From positions 1 through 24,107 of the forward strand of contig DATMDV010000171.1 in assembly GCA_035557475.1 (NCBI GenBank): a stretch of 24,107 bases of DNA, written 5' to 3'. Positions within the stretch are counted from its first letter, which is position 1. Each line of letters begins with the position of its first letter. The translations under genes and the position numbers were made by a program. Below the pieces are notes generated by a model. The model saw nothing but the letters and a program-made list of their open reading frames with translations. It did no database searches and was not told the origin of the DNA. This document shows positions 22,558-24,107 of this stretch, piece by piece. Source of the stretch: JALOLG01 sp035557475. GTDB taxonomy: Bacteria; Actinomycetota; Acidimicrobiia; Acidimicrobiales; Ilumatobacteraceae.

Positions 22558-23733
22558 TCAACTCGTGGTGACCTTCGGCCAGTGGCGGCGGTAGCGGTCG
22601 ACCAGCCAGCGGTTGAACTGCACGTGGCTCGCCTCCTGCCACGAGTATCGGCCGCGCGCCGCGAATCGACTGTGCATCCCGCGCTGGACCTTGGTCGTGG
22701 CGTCCTGGTCCTGCCGCACGAACACCTGCACGCCGGCGTCGCTCATCTGGAACAGGTGGTCGAACATGGGGTGTTCGAGGGCGCTCGGGTGGAACAGGTA
22801 CCCGATCTCGAGGTCGATCGTGTCGGCCGACTTCGGGCGCACGATGAAGAAGAAGGCTTGATCGGGCGCGGTGCCGAAGCACAGCGTCGGCGGCATCAGC
22901 GCGAACGTCGATCGCCACCGTTCTTCCTCGGTCAGCCGCGGGAACACGGGCAGCAACGCTTTGGTGGTGGCGTTGAAGCCGCCATCGATGTGGGTGTAGC
23001 CGTTGGTGCGGAAGATGACGTTCGAGTCCGGTGTCCACTCCACGGGAAACGCCGCGAGTTCGCTCGGACAGAAGTCCTGGATCGTGTGGTGCAGCTTGTT
23101 GGCGTGGTAGCCGTCGTTGAAGTTCTCGAACATGACCTTCCAGTTCCACGGCAGGTCGGGCAACGTGAACGTGCCCGGACAGACAGCGTGCTCGAGGTCG
23201 TAGTTCGCGAGGTACGGCTCATAGGTCGCAAGCGTGGGCGCCAGTGGGCTGGCGTCGGCGCCGAGGTTGACGAACACGAAGCCCTGCCACAACTCCACCG
23301 CCAGCGCGGGGAGCGGGTGGTCCTTCTTGTCGAACGCCTCGGTGCGTTCCATCGCCGGCGCTCCGAGCAGCCGGCCGGTGAGGTCGTAGCTCCACTGGTG
23401 GTACGGGCAGGTGAACTTCGTGCAGTTCCCGCTGTCGTCGACCACTTGCATGCCTCGGTGCTGGCAGACCGCCGAGAACGCCCGGACGCTGCCGTCCTTC
23501 GCCCTGGCGACGATGATCGGCTCGCTGCCGACGGTAGTGGTGAAGTAGTCGCCGACGTTCGGGACGCGGCTGGCGCGCCCGACGCACTGCCACTCGGCGG
23601 CGAACACCGCCTCGCGCTCGAACGCCAGGAACTCGTCCGAGGTGTAGATCTCGGGCGGCATCGTGACGGCCTTCGCCACGTCGGTGACGCTCGCGTCGAA
23701 GGAAGCGAGCAACTCATCGGTCAAGACGGTCAT
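22558..23733 (-). CDS. Rieske [2Fe-2S] aromatic-ring-hydroxylating oxygenase, alpha subunit
   Basis: 391 residues. The Rieske ligands are Cys90-Gln-His92 and Cys109-Pro-Tyr-His112, and the catalytic iron site is in ENFNDGYHANKLHH (Asn204, Asp207, His210, His215), with a later carboxylate probably in RQDQDATT. The layout is that of alpha subunits of ring-hydroxylating dioxygenases and of related N-methyl/choline-type oxygenases, which also share the ENF-x-E-x-YH motif; here Asp replaces the usual Glu. No beta subunit, ferredoxin or reductase gene is visible nearby. ATG 23733 overlaps the stop of the acyl-CoA ligase by four bases, so the two are translationally coupled. The substrate may be activated or imported by the neighbours (inference). 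Confidence 0.93.
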   Translation of the reverse strand: MTVLTDELLASFDASVTDVAKAVTMPPEIYTSDEFLAFEREAVFAAEWQCVGRASRVPNVGDYFTTTVGSEPIIVARAKDGSVRAFSAVCQHRGMQVVDDSGNCTKFTCPYHQWSYDLTGRLLGAPAMERTEAFDKKDHPLPALAVELWQGFVFVNLGADASPLAPTLATYEPYLANYDLEHAVCPGTFTLPDLPWNWKVMFENFNDGYHANKLHHTIQDFCPSELAAFPVEWTPDSNVIFRTNGYTHIDGGFNATTKALLPVFPRLTEEERWRSTFALMPPTLCFGTAPDQAFFFIVRPKSADTIDLEIGYLFHPSALEHPMFDHLFQMSDAGVQVFVRQDQDATTKVQRGMHSRFAARGRYSWQEASHVQFNRWLVDRYRRHWPKVTTS

Positions 23734-24107
23734 GCGGATACGTGCTTTCTCTCTGACTCGCTCGTTGCTGGCCTCTCTGGAGATCGTTCAGCGTCGGGAT
23801 CGCGGAGGAGGAACTTGCGGATCTTGCCGACGCTGGTGCGCGGCAACTCGTCGACGAACGTGATGTCGCGAGGCCGCTTCGACTTCGTCAGGCGCTCCAC
23901 GCACCACGCGTTCAGCTCGTCGAGCGCGGGCGGGTTCGCCGGGTCCGCGGCCACCACGAACGCCACCGGCACCTCGTCGCGGATGGGGTCGGGCTGACCA
24001 ACGACTGCCGCCTCGAGCACTCCGGGGTGGGCCGAGAGGACCTGTTCGACCTCGACCGTCGACACGTTCTCACCGGCGACCTTCAACACGTCGGCGCGGC
24101 GGCCGTC
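23730..24107 (-). CDS. AMP-forming acyl-CoA synthetase/ligase, C-terminal part (partial, cut by right edge)
   Basis: The last 125 residues of an adenylate-forming enzyme. The hinge motif DGRRADVLKVAGENVS at the window edge and the A10 motif with the catalytic lysine (PRTSVGKIRKFLL, Lys95 of the visible part) are both present, so the C-terminal domain is intact. Such enzymes activate a carboxylic acid as acyl-AMP and pass it to CoA. The GENVS-x-x-EVE form is seen in medium-chain, aryl and carnitine-type CoA ligases, so the acid cannot be named. A charged, Ser/Glu-rich tail of about 20 residues follows. It is upstream of, and overlaps by four bases, the Rieske oxygenase gene. Confidence 0.92.
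   Translation of the reverse strand, partial: DGRRADVLKVAGENVSTVEVEQVLSAHPGVLEAAVVGQPDPIRDEVPVAFVVAADPANPPALDELNAWCVERLTKSKRPRDITFVDELPRTSVGKIRKFLLRDPDAERSPERPATSESERKHVSA

Noticed and set aside
22582..23997. 471-codon plus-strand frame opposite the Rieske oxygenase and CoA ligase
   Set aside because: The minus strand holds two unmistakable enzymes; this frame is low-complexity Arg/Val-rich shadow.

Overview
The window is a GC-rich, gene-dense stretch of bacterial chromosome. It fits a high-GC actinobacterium of the Acidimicrobiia/Ilumatobacter type, which is an inference from several signs: many GTG and TTG starts, lipoproteins ending in [VA]AACGDDD, a luciferase-like (probably F420-linked) oxidoreductase, a dodecin resembling mycobacterial Rv0379, and starts that look leaderless with TANNNT -10 boxes. 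I count 24 protein genes, two of them cut by the window edges. I see no RNA genes, insertion sequences, CRISPR arrays or gene-free stretch longer than 200 bases.

Layout. (1) 1-978, minus: a TetR regulator followed by the N-terminal half of a split transketolase. (2) 1099-8048, plus: a complete dipeptide/oligopeptide-type ABC importer (lipoprotein, two permeases, two ATPases) ending in a class III aminotransferase. It is divergent from the TetR gene across a 120-bp gap that holds the palindrome TGTTATAACA. (3) 8059-9611, minus: a GNAT acetyltransferase and a GrpB-GNAT fusion. (4) 9756-11671: a short dodecin (plus), an alpha/beta hydrolase (minus) and a SLOG-like Rossmann protein (plus). (5) 11676-13750, minus: a Rieske oxygenase and an LLM flavin oxidoreductase, divergent from an unusual amidohydrolase (13815-15161, plus). 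(6) 15240-17557, plus: four translationally coupled small enzymes (VOC, VOC, SnoaL-like, aldo/keto reductase) behind a FadR-type palindrome. (7) 17566-24107, minus: the end of an acyl-CoA ligase, a second Rieske oxygenase, then a BMP/nucleoside-type ABC importer (lipoprotein, double ATPase, two permeases).

Taken together the region looks like a scavenging and catabolic island: two different importers, two Rieske oxygenases, a CoA ligase, an amidohydrolase, an LLM oxidoreductase, an aldo/keto reductase and two VOC proteins. The substrates cannot be read from the sequence. Neither Rieske oxygenase has a reductase or ferredoxin gene in the window. Genes are packed very tightly: many 4-bp ATGA/GTGA overlaps, and four convergent gene ends separated by 0-10 bp with no visible terminator hairpin.
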